Below, piece after piece: positions 22,138-34,129 of a stretch of DNA of 64,000 bases. The position numbers were made by a program, and so were the translations under genes. Position 1 is the first letter of the stretch. The number at the start of each line of letters is the position of its first letter. The notes beneath the pieces were generated by a model that saw nothing but the letters and a program-made list of their open reading frames with translations, ran no database searches and had not been told where the DNA came from. The stretch is from Sphagnum magellanicum (lineage: Eukaryota; Streptophyta; Sphagnopsida; Sphagnales; Sphagnaceae), in the NCBI GenBank assembly GCA_021904315.1, contig CM038923.1, forward strand, positions 10,112,038 through 10,176,037. The letters are read 5' to 3'.

Positions 22138-24190
22138 TAAAAAAAAAAATTGGTGGAATTTTGGATATTGAAAATGTAAACAAACATGATTTTAACACTT
22201 TTAATTTTTCAATGTAAAATTTTGACTATATATGGGTCAAAGCATGGTTGGGTTCCCCTTTTGAAACACTAAGGACTCACTTTTAGGACACTCAAGTTCA
22301 CCTTTTTTCATTTTTCTTATGACCTATCTTAAATTTTCCGTTTTATTTTCATGTCGAATGAAATAATTTTGTTTCAAATTTTATATAGGCATCTAAAATA
22401 TCTATTTTTTTCACTTATGAAACTAAGGAATAATAAAATTTATCCAATGTGGGCCATGTTTTATCAATGGTTCAAAAATTTCAAAAATATTCATTTTTTC
22501 AAACTTTTTAAATTGCAATAGGGCATTGATTTTTGTGACATTCATACATTTTATGTATATTAGTATGTAAGGTGTTTGTGGTAAGAATCTTGAGCCAAAA
22601 ATATTTGTTTAGACATTTTTTATGAATCCTTGAACTTTTTTTTCTCAGGAGACAAAATCTTGAATTTTTTCCAAGACTTAATAAGAATTTTGAAAATTGT
22701 TCAAATTTGACATGCTATGTATATAATAATATTTTAATAATGTATCTATTCATGAAGAAAATCCAACTTTCAATATGAATGTGCCATTAAGTTACAAAAA
22801 CATGTTTTAAGTGAGTGGGCCCACTACATATAAAAGAAGATGATCCTTTTTGGTACCCCATCCATGCTCTAACCCATATAACCAGCCAAAGAAAAAAGTT
22901 AATCACTATATTTTTCACTTGAACAAGCAAAAGGAACATAATATGTATTATGGATGGAACTTATTATTTGATGATACCATTCTAGTCATGATTGGTAACC
23001 AACACACATCAATTTAAAATTGTGTAAATTTATGTGATATCCACTTAAATACAATCACCAGCACATGTCCTTATTTTGGTGAAGCCTATGGCGTTGAGCT
23101 TTTACCTTACACATAAAACACTTGGAGAAATTTCTTAATGTCTTGGGAGGGCACCTTACAGTTGTGAATAACTCTCTAAAGAAATGGAAGGATCTTATGC
23201 CTACTCTTTTAGAGTGGAAGGGATGTTCCATCTACTTATAGGCAAAATATCCCTTCTTGCTTATCCATTGGAACTCCTTGCTCCAAGGGAGTCATTTGGC
23301 ATAAAGCACACAAGCAAATTCTTTTATTAATTTTAGGGTTTAAACCCTAAACCCTAAATTCTTTTATTAATTTTTTTTTCTTGGGTATTGGTAATGTTGA
23401 GTATATCATGAACAAAAAAATTAAAACGATGGTAGGCTTTATGAAAAATGCAATGGGTTTCATAAAGCCTCATGGGTTTTTACACTCTGGAATAGAGCCA
23501 CTAGTTACACCAGGAAATTTGACCAATTGCTTTGGGTATAGGGAGGGTAGGGTGAGAGGGAATTTATTTATTTGAAGGCACAGGAAATGAGGGCAGTAGC
23601 CCAAGTTCCCTATGCTTGAAAACAATCAAACTTCTGTCGGCCCTACCCTTCCTCTCGCCTAAAGCCCCCTTAGTTTTGTGTCTGTGTTTTTTTTACGCTC
23701 CCCTGCCCGAATTTCCCACCGTACCTTTTGAAATCTGTAAGCTACAATATGACCCATCAACTGTACATTACGGATATCCGAAGGTTCAATTCTCTTTTTC
23801 AGCTTTTAATATTCATATTCTTTGTGTGGTTGTTGTCTTTGAGCCTCAGGAGATCTGCTTTGTGGCAATTGTTTAATGTAAGTACACAAAGCTGAAAGAA
23901 GTCGAAAAGTTAGAAAGAGACGAAAAGAAAAATCCAGCTAGAATTTATGTAGGTGAAGGTTGTGTATATTAGGACCTCTGGAATTTTTGGCCTGTTCCCT
24001 CTGCCTATGAGCCTTGGGACGAGACCTCAAATCTGGAAGTTCCCAGTGACAAAACCTTAATCCTATACAAAAAAACTGACCTAATTCTAGGTCTAAATAT
24101 TAGGAATTAGGAATGGACCTGTTGTGTGGACCTTACGAATTTGTGAGATGCCTACCAGTTCACATGAAAGTTCTATGCAAGGATGTACTC
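22138..24190. other. gene-poor stretch with a small telomere-like motif
   Basis: No gene recognised. At about 23334-23366 the sequence TTTAGGGTTTAAACCCTAAA, followed by CCCTAAA, contains three plant telomere-type heptamers, one on one strand and two on the other, meeting head to head. This is too short to be a telomere relic with confidence. Confidence 0.4.
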
Positions 24191-24193
24191 TTA

Positions 24194-24562
24194 GAGCATC
24201 TCCACCGGTGCACTGGAAACTGCCATGCACGCCACTTTTGGATGAAGTAATATACCGTAGTGGTGTGAAAGTGGGTGCAGGTACACCAGATTGTTGCCAG
24301 ATACTGGGGTTTCAGGAGACACGGGAAAACAAAAAACACTGCTGCTATGCTAGTTGGGTGTTTGCATTTGCTGCCCACACACTTACTGCTACTGATTGGT
24401 TGGCCGCACTAATTGGTCCACGTGTGATCTTTACATGATTCCTCAGTGTAAAATGTTGACTATTTACAGGTTGTGGGTGGAGAGGGAAAAACTTTTAACA
24501 CAAAATTTAGATGTGAAAACATGGCGTGCAGGCCATTTTCCGGTGAACCGCTGGAGATTCTC
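24194..24562. mobile_element. 369 bp PIF/Harbinger-like MITE
   Basis: Starts GAGCATCTCCACCGGTGCAC and ends with the complement of GAGAATCTCCAGCGGTTCAC. The inverted repeats stay similar for about 40 bases. TTA precedes (24191-24193) and follows (24563-24565) the element, the target duplication typical of PIF/Harbinger. No transposase is encoded. Confidence 0.78.
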
Positions 24563-24565
24563 TTA

Positions 24566-25837
24566 CCCACAAAAGATAAAATTAGGTCAGGTTTTTATGT
24601 GTAGGGTGCCACGGGCACTATTGAATTAAGGGCCACAAGGTGGAGCACAAGCATGCCCAATTTTGGTAATGCCACAGGCCGAGGGCATTACACAATGTAA
24701 AATTTGACACATCATTTTTAATTTATTTTTATTGTGATACGAGCCAGGAACCTACAGGCTATCACGGGAAAACAAATTTTAAATGTAACATGGGTATTTT
24801 GAATTGCCCACTCACTTCTAACTCATGATTATGTCATATAAGGGGTCCTAAATTTACACAACCACAAATTGCGGAGGCTTTTAGGGGGAGTAAAGGCAAT
24901 GAATGACGGATAATTGACCCCATATTGGTAGTTTGGGATATGTAGATGTGACATATTGTACACGTTTGAAAAGTTTTCGATGAGTAGGACAAAAATTGTC
25001 AACGTTTGCACACTTTTGGATAGATGCATTTGCCCCGTCAAGATACTTTCATCTTGCCACGTGTGGACACATGTCCTTGGACCTTGACACTCCTAAATTT
25101 AAATTTAAGGTGTCAAGATTTGTCACAATTTATGTGAACTTTTGAACTATCTAATTCTAACATGTAGTGGAAAAGGTACATTACCTGCTGCCTTTTAATA
25201 CCATGAATCAGTTTCACACACACAAAAGGACAAGGAAAACCCAGGGTTTTTTTAAGCTTTTGCATTTTTAGTTCAGATGGTTATTATACATGTACTATAC
25301 AAATATATGTGGCTAAGGTTAAAATTTTAAGGTTGGACAAATATGTTAATATGATAAATCTGGCTACAGCATAATAAAATTAAATAGTTCGAACCTGAAA
25401 AATTTGTCCAATTTTTAGGAGCTTTTGTTGGCTACATTCATCCAAATTACACAAATTTTTGATCAAAGGTCCCTTACATTGAATAGCCTCCATGCTACAT
25501 AAATAAAAAAAACCTAAAGAAAAATTGTAACTCGTAAGTGGTTCCTTAGATTTAGCATTGGAGTTGTCAACCATCCATAGAGTTACAATGTGCCATGACA
25601 ACCAAAAATACTCAAAACACATCAATACACAATGCTTGGCAGTGCCATGTATCCATGAAAGGTTGCAACTCACAATTAGTGCTAATTAAACTATGATTGT
25701 GAAGTGATTGCTAGTGATGAAAAATGCGAATTTTAGTGGCAATGTTAGCGATGAAATATGAATGTGTGTATGAGGGCTAGCAATCCTCATTATAGTGGAA
25801 GCAAGTTAGGGATAAACCTCAATGTTTGCAGTCTAGA
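24566..25837. other. gene-poor stretch
   Basis: No recognisable coding region or RNA. Short frames on both strands show no known motif. Confidence 0.35.
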
Positions 25838-26165
25838 TGTAACCACCTTGCAACATATGAAAAATCTTATTATTTTTACTTGCCTACAGACTTCATCTAT
25901 CAAATAGTATAAAAGCTAACATTGCCAGTCACCATTTGGTTTTTAGGCTAATATTTTGTACTTACACCTTTCATTTTACAATAGGTCCTTAGCTAGGCAT
26001 AGATTTCTATAGCAATTCGACGAATTTTTAACTTACTATATTTAACTTGCACCCCGCATTGATGGTACTCCTTACAAAGCATAAGGTGCCTCCTGAGTCC
26101 TCACCTCGAAGAGGCAATCTTACATAACTTAAGGTAACCTCCTGTAACACTGAAAGAACTTGGGG
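25838..26165 (+). repeat. LTR-like dispersed repeat, copy 1
   Basis: From TGTAACCACCTTGCAACAT to AACACTGAAAGAACTTGGGG this stretch is nearly identical to 63676-64000, with only a few substitutions and short indels. It starts TG and at 63676 it abruptly interrupts a gene, both of which suggest the start of an LTR. The right end here could not be fixed; similarity can only be followed to the window edge in the other copy. Confidence 0.8.
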
Positions 26166-28028
26166 ATTTAAAAAAAAGGGTAGTTAAGGTCGGTTATCTG
26201 GCATAACATTGCATGGTCCGGTAGGAAACTCACAAGATCCTGCTTGGACTACTTCAAGGAATGTACTTTTAATGTAAATTCTAGAAAGAACAGAAACCAC
26301 ACAAGAAGTGGATTGAAAAAATCTAGTTTCTTTACAGAGGGGAAGGGTCTAAAGATAAACCCCCTTTTCATGCATTAAACAAGGTGTGTTATATACAGTG
26401 GCCCTGTCATTAATTTAATATCAACAATTGATATTGTATGATAAATTGAGAGAATTTTTTAAAAAATCTATTTTAATGTATATCATCATGTTGTTTTAAA
26501 AGAAAAATTGCATGATTTATTTTTTCATTTGTTAACATCACATTAGTTGTATCGAACCCAAAAGGAATCTCACATTAAATAATGACATGTTCTAGGAAGT
26601 TATTTAAACATTTAAAAAATTGTTACCAAACCAAAACTATTAGGGAAATGTTGCAACGTGATTTTCATTTAAAAATATATAATGACTTTTTTCTCTGAAA
26701 AAAAAGTATCAAATATATTCCTTTTTCATATTTACTTTTCAAACAAAAAAGAAGAAGATTCGCCATGACATTTGTATTTGACCGTTTTCAATCACATCGT
26801 CACATTTTGCAAGAATTACATGAATTTTTTAGTATAATGGGTGCCATAACCTTGTTTAGAAAAAAGTAATTTCGTATTTAATTTTGTCGGTTATGGATAT
26901 GGATTGGTGACAAAGTCACTTGCGGTTGGGTGCACCTTTGAGGAGGTGGCAGTAAAAACAAAATGTCAAAAGATGAATATGAATCTTTTAACAACCAAAT
27001 TAGGATGAATCATCTCACCTACTTTCTGGGGGGGAAAATCCCTTAAGCTACTATACTCTAACGATTCTCAACACAATTTACAAGGCTGGCCCAACAACAA
27101 ACAGCCAAGCAACTCAAAAGTGATTCCACACAGTCAAAATGAGAAACCATTGGGTAATGTCAAATCTCACTACATGTGAGGAGCTCGATTTTACCTTTTC
27201 TCAAAAAAAATAAAATTTACTATTGTATATATATTTTTTATATTTTATATTTTATTATTCTTGGAATCACCCACCCATAGTTTTATATTCCTATGTTGTA
27301 AAAGTTCTGGGTATAAAGAACTCACGATGTCATAAGTGCTAATGTCATAATACCTTATAAAAAAGCATAGGCCAATAACTAGCGTTACGGTGTCTTAGAA
27401 GTGGTCACCAAAATAAAACTAAAAAGCCGCCATAGTTACCACAACACAACAAAACTTAAAACAATTATTTACAAGCTTGAATGTTTTGATGGCGGGCAAG
27501 CAGCGAGACTAAAATAGCAGCCACGAATTAAATGCGCCACTAGTTCCACACCGCTGCATGAAAAAATGCCCAATTAAAAAGTGTTTCCTCCATATAAAAA
27601 ATAATTGTACCCCAATTATTATAAACCTTCTATGGTGCATTCACTCTTGGTGTTAAGGACTCTAGTATTAATTCCCCTAACACTTTTTGAGAAAAAAGGA
27701 TATTTTCGCCAGAAATTTGAGACAGTATCGCCATTTAGTGATTTTTTGCCAAAAAAGAAGAAGACAGGTGTCAATGTGGCATTGTGCATACTTGTAGTTA
27801 GTTGGGCAATTGCTCTACAAAAAAAAACACATGTTTACATTCTATTGTAGGAAAAATAATTCAACATTTTTGTTATGTTGCAAGGTGTTGAATTCAAGCA
27901 TGGCATCACATTGGTGCAGTAGCAATTATTTACCAGTAGTCTCCTTCCAAGCACCATATTGTAATTTTTGTCATTATACCAAAACATGTCCTCACTTTAT
28001 TATGTATTTCACTTGTATTATGTCCAAA
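26166..28028. other. gene-poor stretch with a short dispersed repeat
   Basis: Around 27038-27115, AATCCCTTAAGCTACTATAC, followed by an AACACAATW-type word and an AAGGC.GGCC word, recurs at about 59428-59505. A run GGTGTGTTATATACAGTGGC near 26382 resembles GGTGTGTCACACTGTGGC near 59200. No gene was recognised. Confidence 0.4.
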
Positions 28029-28087
28029 ATTTATTCTCTCTCTCTCTCTCTATATATATATATAGAGAGAGAGAGAGAATAAATTAT
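28029..28087. repeat. palindromic (TC)n(TA)n(GA)n microsatellite
   Basis: Eight TC units, seven TA units and seven GA units are flanked by AATTTATT and AATAAATT. The whole block is a nearly perfect inverted repeat that could fold as a hairpin or cruciform. Confidence 0.85.
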
Positions 28088-28871
28088 GAGTGGAATGTGT
28101 AATGGAATGGGAATATGTTTTGTAACAATGTTTTTTTTTATAATGAAAACCTCAAGTCAACCTATGATAGAATCATGCAGGCGCCATGTAGGGATTTGTT
28201 TTGACCCCATGAAATTTGATAGGATGCTTCGTTTTTTGGTGAAGGCTTGTGATGCAATGGTTAAAATCAATTATTTAAGCAATAATTTTGAATTCAAAAA
28301 TATTTTCCCCAACAACCATCTTCTTCCCCAAATGAACTTTTTTTCATCTCTTGATCTGTGGAAATCATCAAGGGAAGAAGGTGGCTCTTGGGATGCATTC
28401 TTTGTGCAACTTATCGTCACTTTCCCAATCAAGTTGCCCAAGGAATAAATAAAAAGAGGTCAAACAAGTTTTTGAAAAAGTAGAGAAATTGGAGCCACAC
28501 ATTCCTCAAGGACCTTGGTTACATTTTCACAAGGAAAACATCCATGGAAGTTGCATTTTTAGGAGTTGCACAATTGATGAATGTGTCATTTTATTTTTCA
28601 TTTTTTCATTCTTCATCTTTAACTTTTTGTTCACTGTATAAACTTCAACTTTTCATCCATTATGAAAAATTGAATAAACTTTTTATCCATTTTGTACTTG
28701 TTTTCTTTAGTATTTAATCCATGGTGCAACTTTAATTCCCAAATGTTCATCCATTGTGCAAGTTCTTTTCATCTTTTCATATTTTCATCCATTATGCAAC
28801 CTTCCTCCATTTCGACTTAACTGGCGACATTATTTCAACTACTCTTAAAACTGTAATCTGTAGACATAAAT

Positions 28872-29590
28872 ATGGCAACACTTTCCCCAAAAAACCCGTT
28901 ATCTCTCACACCTTTCAGGCGAATGTTTTCCAAGAAAGGGAATTTGAGAGAATTCCAAGAAATCTGTGTCGCCTTTTGGCGATGTTGGGCCCCCAAAATA
29001 TCAGTGATGGGGGCCCCAATGCAAAATGTCAAAGTCACTGTGGAGGGGATTGGGGATGCCGCAACCGCGCCCCCTGGTAGTGGTATTATTGTATTATCCG
29101 ACCCCTTCTGCATTGCCCCGGTAATAATAGATAATCCTCAACTTTTGGATTTGCAGCCCATGTGGGCAAATTGTCCCACTTTGGACAACCTTGCATAGAG
29201 GTCAATCAGATTGCAGTAGCATAGCAGCCGGCAGCACTTACGTCGCACAATCACCTGAAGAGTTCTCTTATTAGATTTATATCACCCAAAGGGACTAGAG
29301 TTCAATCTTCAGTCTATTTCAATCGGAGGGATGCATTCATTCCACAAGTCTTGTGATCATTTGAATTGCAGTGGGAGGGGGGCACTTATGCTCTGCATAA
29401 CACCTCAAGCATTCTTGGTTCTTGTGCATGTATGGTCCCAGCCCCCAAGGGAATCGTGCAAAGTGCACCCAATTGACAAGTCTTGTTACTGACGAGATAT
29501 CCATTTGTTGCAGTTGGTGGACAAGTGAGCCAAATAAAGCTTCCAGGAAACAACCTCATCGAAATACGATATTGGACATCCATCAATCTG
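28872..29590 (+). pseudogene. unrecognised degraded coding-like fragment
   Basis: A frame open from 28872 to 29198 (108 codons) reads like protein (VTVEGIGDAATAPPGSGIIV, then DPFCIAPVIIDNPQLLDLQP). After its stop, plausible protein text continues in shifted frames: DCSSIAAGSTYVAQSPEEF, then SILGSCACMVPAPKG, then VAVGGQVSQIKLPGNNLIEI. GC content is above the surroundings. The text is Cys-rich and broken by at least two frameshifts and several stops. I do not recognise the family. It lies 1.3 kb upstream of the quinoprotein gene with no evident link. Confidence 0.4.
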
Positions 29591-30871
29591 AACAACACGT
29601 GAGTCTGCATCTCACTGAGCACAAAACCTTATGATGGATGTTCTTGTTTAAGGGAATAGTGTGCTACAGTTCTTGTTGTTCACTTATCTACTGGTTGCTA
29701 GCTTGATGTTTGATTCCCACATATGTGATTTGCCTCTGTCTTATGTTCATGATTTACTCAGTTAAGCTCTTTCCTTTGAAGAAATTGAATTCTAAATCAC
29801 GACCCAAGATCATGTCCATCACCATCAGTGTTTTTCTTTTGTGGTGAAATTTTGCACTGTGGCAACACAACAAAAAAAATGAAATATTCTGTCACAATTG
29901 CTTTGTTATTTTACCAAAAACACTAAGGAATAGTTGGTTTTTTGAAGAAATGTTGTCAGGTTTTGTTGCCCTCATGAGTCACTCACCACCTTTTTTTCTG
30001 TTTGGATAAAAAATTGAGCAATTTTCTAAAATTCGTTACCTATAAAAATTGCTAAGTCTACCTTGGGTGATGGCTGCCTGCTCCTACTTCAGAAAATAGA
30101 AAACAAACAATGATCACCATAGGAATAACTTTGTTGTTGGGAGAAATTTGCTTTGATTTCACCCAATCAAGATGTCATGTATGTGGCTTGGAAAATGAGT
30201 ATAAGTCAAGAGACACTCGGTCGTGTTAGAAATGATGATGATGATCTAAATTTGCATCCTTCACTTCTTGTATGATGTATTTATGTCAGTCGTTTAGTTT
30301 CTTAAAATGTTAGTGGAAACAGATGGTGCAATTTATTCTCAACTAAGTGGTTGCAATTCAAGTCCCTTTTGGGCGTTTTGTGTTTTATTCTCCACTAGGC
30401 CATGTCAAATGTTGAGCCAAGAGTGAACCTATGTCACCAAGAACCCAGTCATCAATAATATATCTGTGTAAGTAGGGTTCAAACTTTGGGGGAAGATTGG
30501 ATTGCAATTCAAACAGTTGTAGCCCTTATACACAATCAAACACACCACAACTCCAACTGTTTTCCTTCCCAAATCTGCAAACCACGCACATTTTAAACTG
30601 TTTTTCTTCCCACCTCTGTAACGCTTATTTGGGTCTTCTTTCCTAGTTAATGCAAGTGACCCAACTGGCCAAGAAACCAACAGCTGCCACCCAATCTGTT
30701 TAGTGTGATTGAGGTTAGCTGCTTCCTTTGATGATAGTCCCACATTCATACATCCCAAAAGCTAAAAGCAGAGATATCAGCTTGATGTTGAAGGTTTATG
30801 TACATTAGAAATCATTTCAATCATATGCTTGGTCCCAATGGTGTACTCAAATTACTATGTCATGTTACAGG
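29591..30871. other. upstream flank of the quinoprotein gene
   Basis: No gene recognised; a 109-codon minus-strand frame at 30429-30758 has no familiar motif. The promoter of the next gene should lie here, but I cannot point to a definite TATA box. Confidence 0.35.
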
Positions 30872-33800
30872 ATGGAAGATCACATTCTTGTTGCAAAAGC
30901 TATATGGTTATTGTTTTTATGCTTCAGCTGCAAATTTGTGATGGCATTCAAAGGTTCTGATGAGCCTCAGGTACACTGGACATATTACCTGAGTGTAATC
31001 TCTTATGCCATCTCCATGTAGGTAAACATTGTCAAATACACCAGCCCAATAGGTATCATCCCCATTCCCTTCATGTGTTTGAATTGTGTTTCTCACGTAG
31101 ATATTTGATAACTTGATTTGCAACCATTTATGAGTGTCCAAAATAAAGGGACACCTACTTATGGGCCATTACTAAGGTGTCAAGACCCTCAAGTTCATTT
31201 CATGGTTTGGGGGTGTCAACATAACTTTCTTACCACTATATATAAGAAATTCAAACCTGGTAGTGAAAAGAAGTAATAGAACCACTAAACTCTAATTTGG
31301 GCTAAGCAAGTGAAGGAGGTTTATTGTTTATCTCCCAAATATTGAAGATGTCCAATTTTACAAGGAAAAATGGACTATGTTTTAGAAACATGATATTCCA
31401 CAAATGAGCAAAATTGGCATTTTTTTTCAAAATGACAATATGATTGTCCTGAGACCTTTTCAAATTTGTAAAAAAAGAGAACAAAACAAAAATGTTGATG
31501 AATATTGACTTATTTAATTGTGATGGCCTCACAGTGTTCACTTGTGATATTGTTTCAGTGGCCAAATCATGGTGGTGGCATTCAAAATAGACGTGAAGCT
31601 TTTTATGAAAGGAAAATAAATCCCAAAGTGGTTTCTAAACTTACAAAGCAGTGGCAATTCGTGACAGGGCATAATGTCACAGCTACACCATCTGTATCAT
31701 CTGATGGGGTAGTGTATTTTCCAAGTTCCAATGGCTTTTTGTATGCAGTTTGCGCAAAAACAGGGGATGCTATATGGCAAAAGAATTTGACAAAACTCAC
31801 TAAGAGCCCAACAACCGTACTTTCAAGAACAACACCTGTTATTACAAACGATTTACTATTGGTTGCCATATATGGTCCTGCCCTACTGCTTGCTATAGAT
31901 CGAAATACTGGTGACATTGTTTGGTCCACTTTGTTGGACTCACATATACTTGCTCTACTCACTATGTCTGGCACTGTTTATGAAAGGTACTGGAACTTTC
32001 CTCATGTAATTCTTTAATTGTGAATTTGTTTATGTTATAGAATCCTATTTTTGTAATATATGTTTGGTGTATTTAACTTGAAAATAAATTTAATACCCAA
32101 AAAATTAAGACTTTATTAACACTTATCAGATTAAAATAAACAAAAACTTGTGAAATGTATTTGTAACCTTTGTTTTTCAAGTCCATGAAAGGGAACAAAG
32201 TGGAAAAAGTTAGAAAACTTAAAAGATCATGCAAGACAACATTTTATTTTTACAACTTATATTTTTAGGGAGGGGGATGTGTAGAGGGAGGGAGCAATGA
32301 AATGAAGTTTCTCCAAATAATAACTAGGGTTGGTCAATTTGAAAAGATAACATGCTTTAACTTCATAGATAGAACATGACAAAGCTTATACCAAATGTTT
32401 TTGATCTTGGATCAAAGAATATCATTGACCCCTTTTCTATATATAACCTATACATGAATTTTGAGCTAATATTCAGAAGTTCCAGGGGTATGTCCAATGT
32501 TCACCCTCAACCTAGTCCTCCATCTTCAAAGGGCATCTGAAAAAGAACCATTGTTCGATACAATTGAAATTAGATATTGCAAGGTGAATGAAAAAAGTTC
32601 TACACTTTGCAACTTAAGCTTGGTTTTGTGATAAGTGTTTAAACGGTTTAACGGGATCGATCTATCAAAATATATGGATTGGCTCTAGGAAATTGTGGGT
32701 TGAATATGTTGTTGTGAAATCCTAATTGTTCACCTTGTTGCAGCTCGTTTTTTGTAGGCACATCATCTTTAGAGGAAGATTTGGGAATCACTGATCCAAA
32801 TTGCTGCAATTATCAAGGAAGTTTTGTGAAAATTGATCTTAGAACAGGTGTAATCAAATGGCGAACCATTGTGTTACCTGATAATCATGGTAATACAAAG
32901 TTATACTCAGGGGCTGGAATATGGGGAAGTAGCCCCCCAATTGATGTACATCGCAAGCTTGTTTATTTTGCCACTGGAAACCTTTACACAGTGCCTTCTG
33001 ACATAGAACAATGCGAAACAAATCGATTGAAACAGAAGAATCCTGTTGTCCCTGACCCATGTATTAAACCTGATGATCACTCTGAATCCATTCTAGCTCT
33101 AGACCTGGATAATGGCACAATAATATGGAGTCATCATTTGGGGGCCTATGATACTTGGAATGTAAATTGTCTGTTGGTTAAACAGCCAAGTCCAAATTGT
33201 CCACCAATTCCAGGGCCTGATGCAGACTTTGGGGAAGCCCCATTACTGCATACCATTTTGGATGATAATGTGCATCCATGGTCAACACAAGACATAGTTA
33301 TTGCTGGACAAAAAAATGGAATTGTATGGGCCCTTGATCGTGATGATGGACACATTGTGTGGGCAACGGTAAAATCCATTCCATACATATATTTAATATG
33401 CATGTTAAAAGTTAACATTTCATGCCATTCATGGCAAAACAATTTTGAAAAACATCAATCATGCATCCTATGTAAACATCCATAGTAGCCAGGCTTAAAG
33501 GTCATGAAACTGTCTACATGGAACTGGTAGTTTTTTCACAATTTTTTTCTTTCTTTCTTTCCCACTTGGGCACTAAGTTGATTCTCCTACATCATGCACA
33601 ACTTTTGATTTTGCATGATGCATGGGGTTTCTAAAGGATCTGTTTATCATCTGAACAGGTTGCAGGAACTGGGGGTTCTGCTGGAGGAGCAAGTTGGGGT
33701 TCAGCAACTGATGGCCAACGGGTTTACACAAATATTGTCAACAGCGACAGGCTCAATTTTACACTTCTTCCATCTTATGAAGTTACTATAGGGGGCGGGT

Positions 33801-34129
33801 GGGTAGCTCTTGATGCGAACAATGGCTCCATCTTATGGTCAACTGCTGCACCCAACAGTAGCATTGCATATGGGCCGGTGACTGTTGCCAATGGAGTTGT
33901 TTTTGTAACTGCTTATGGTGTTCCATATGGTGCACTTTTGGCATTAGAAGCAACATCAGGGGAAGTACTTTGGCAATACAACGCAAGTAGTAGCCTAGCA
34001 GGAGGAGTTTCTGTGGTGAATGGTTGTGTATATTTGGGTGAAGGCTCTACTGAGATTGGTGAAATATCTGCTCCAATTAGTGTTGGAGGTTCACATGCTG
34101 CTGCATTTTGTGTGCAATTTCATCACTAG
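30872..34129 (+). CDS. secreted PQQ-type beta-propeller dehydrogenase (polyvinylalcohol dehydrogenase-like)
   Basis: Plant member of the quinoprotein alcohol dehydrogenase-like propeller family, usually annotated polyvinylalcohol dehydrogenase-like; the true substrate in plants is not established. Four exons, 30872-30970, 31559-31986, 32744-33368 and 33659-34129, join in phase to 540 residues, the normal family length, with no internal stop. Residues 1-25 form a signal peptide (AIWLLFLCFS core), predicting secretion. WPNHGGGIQNRR opens the propeller. Blade motifs recur: TGDAIWQKN, TGDIVWST, TGVIKWRT, NGTIIWSHH, DGHIVWAT, NGSILWST, SGEVLWQY. Other family signatures are LPDNHG, WGSSPPIDV, YFATGNLY and PDADFGEAP. 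The CC pair in DPNCCNYQG recalls the vicinal cysteines of bacterial quinoprotein dehydrogenases, but that is analogy. A paralogous 3' part lies at 63319-63685 on the other strand. Looks functional; cofactor use is inference. Confidence 0.94.

Noticed and set aside
5500..24040. Similarity between 5500-5570 and 23985-24040 (CTGTTCCCTC..GCC words)
   Set aside because: Only short words agree and the order drifts; could be chance.
28086..28448. 120-codon open frame beginning MSGMCNGMGICF
   Set aside because: No recognisable domain, composition like surrounding AT-rich DNA, and it starts just beside a microsatellite. Not enough to call a gene.
30429..30758. 109-codon minus-strand frame upstream of the quinoprotein gene
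   Set aside because: No known motif and no supporting splice or start context.
31603..31974. 123-codon minus-strand frame
   Set aside because: It is the antisense shadow of exon 2 of the quinoprotein gene.
33146..33442. 98-codon minus-strand frame
   Set aside because: Antisense shadow of exon 3 of the quinoprotein gene.
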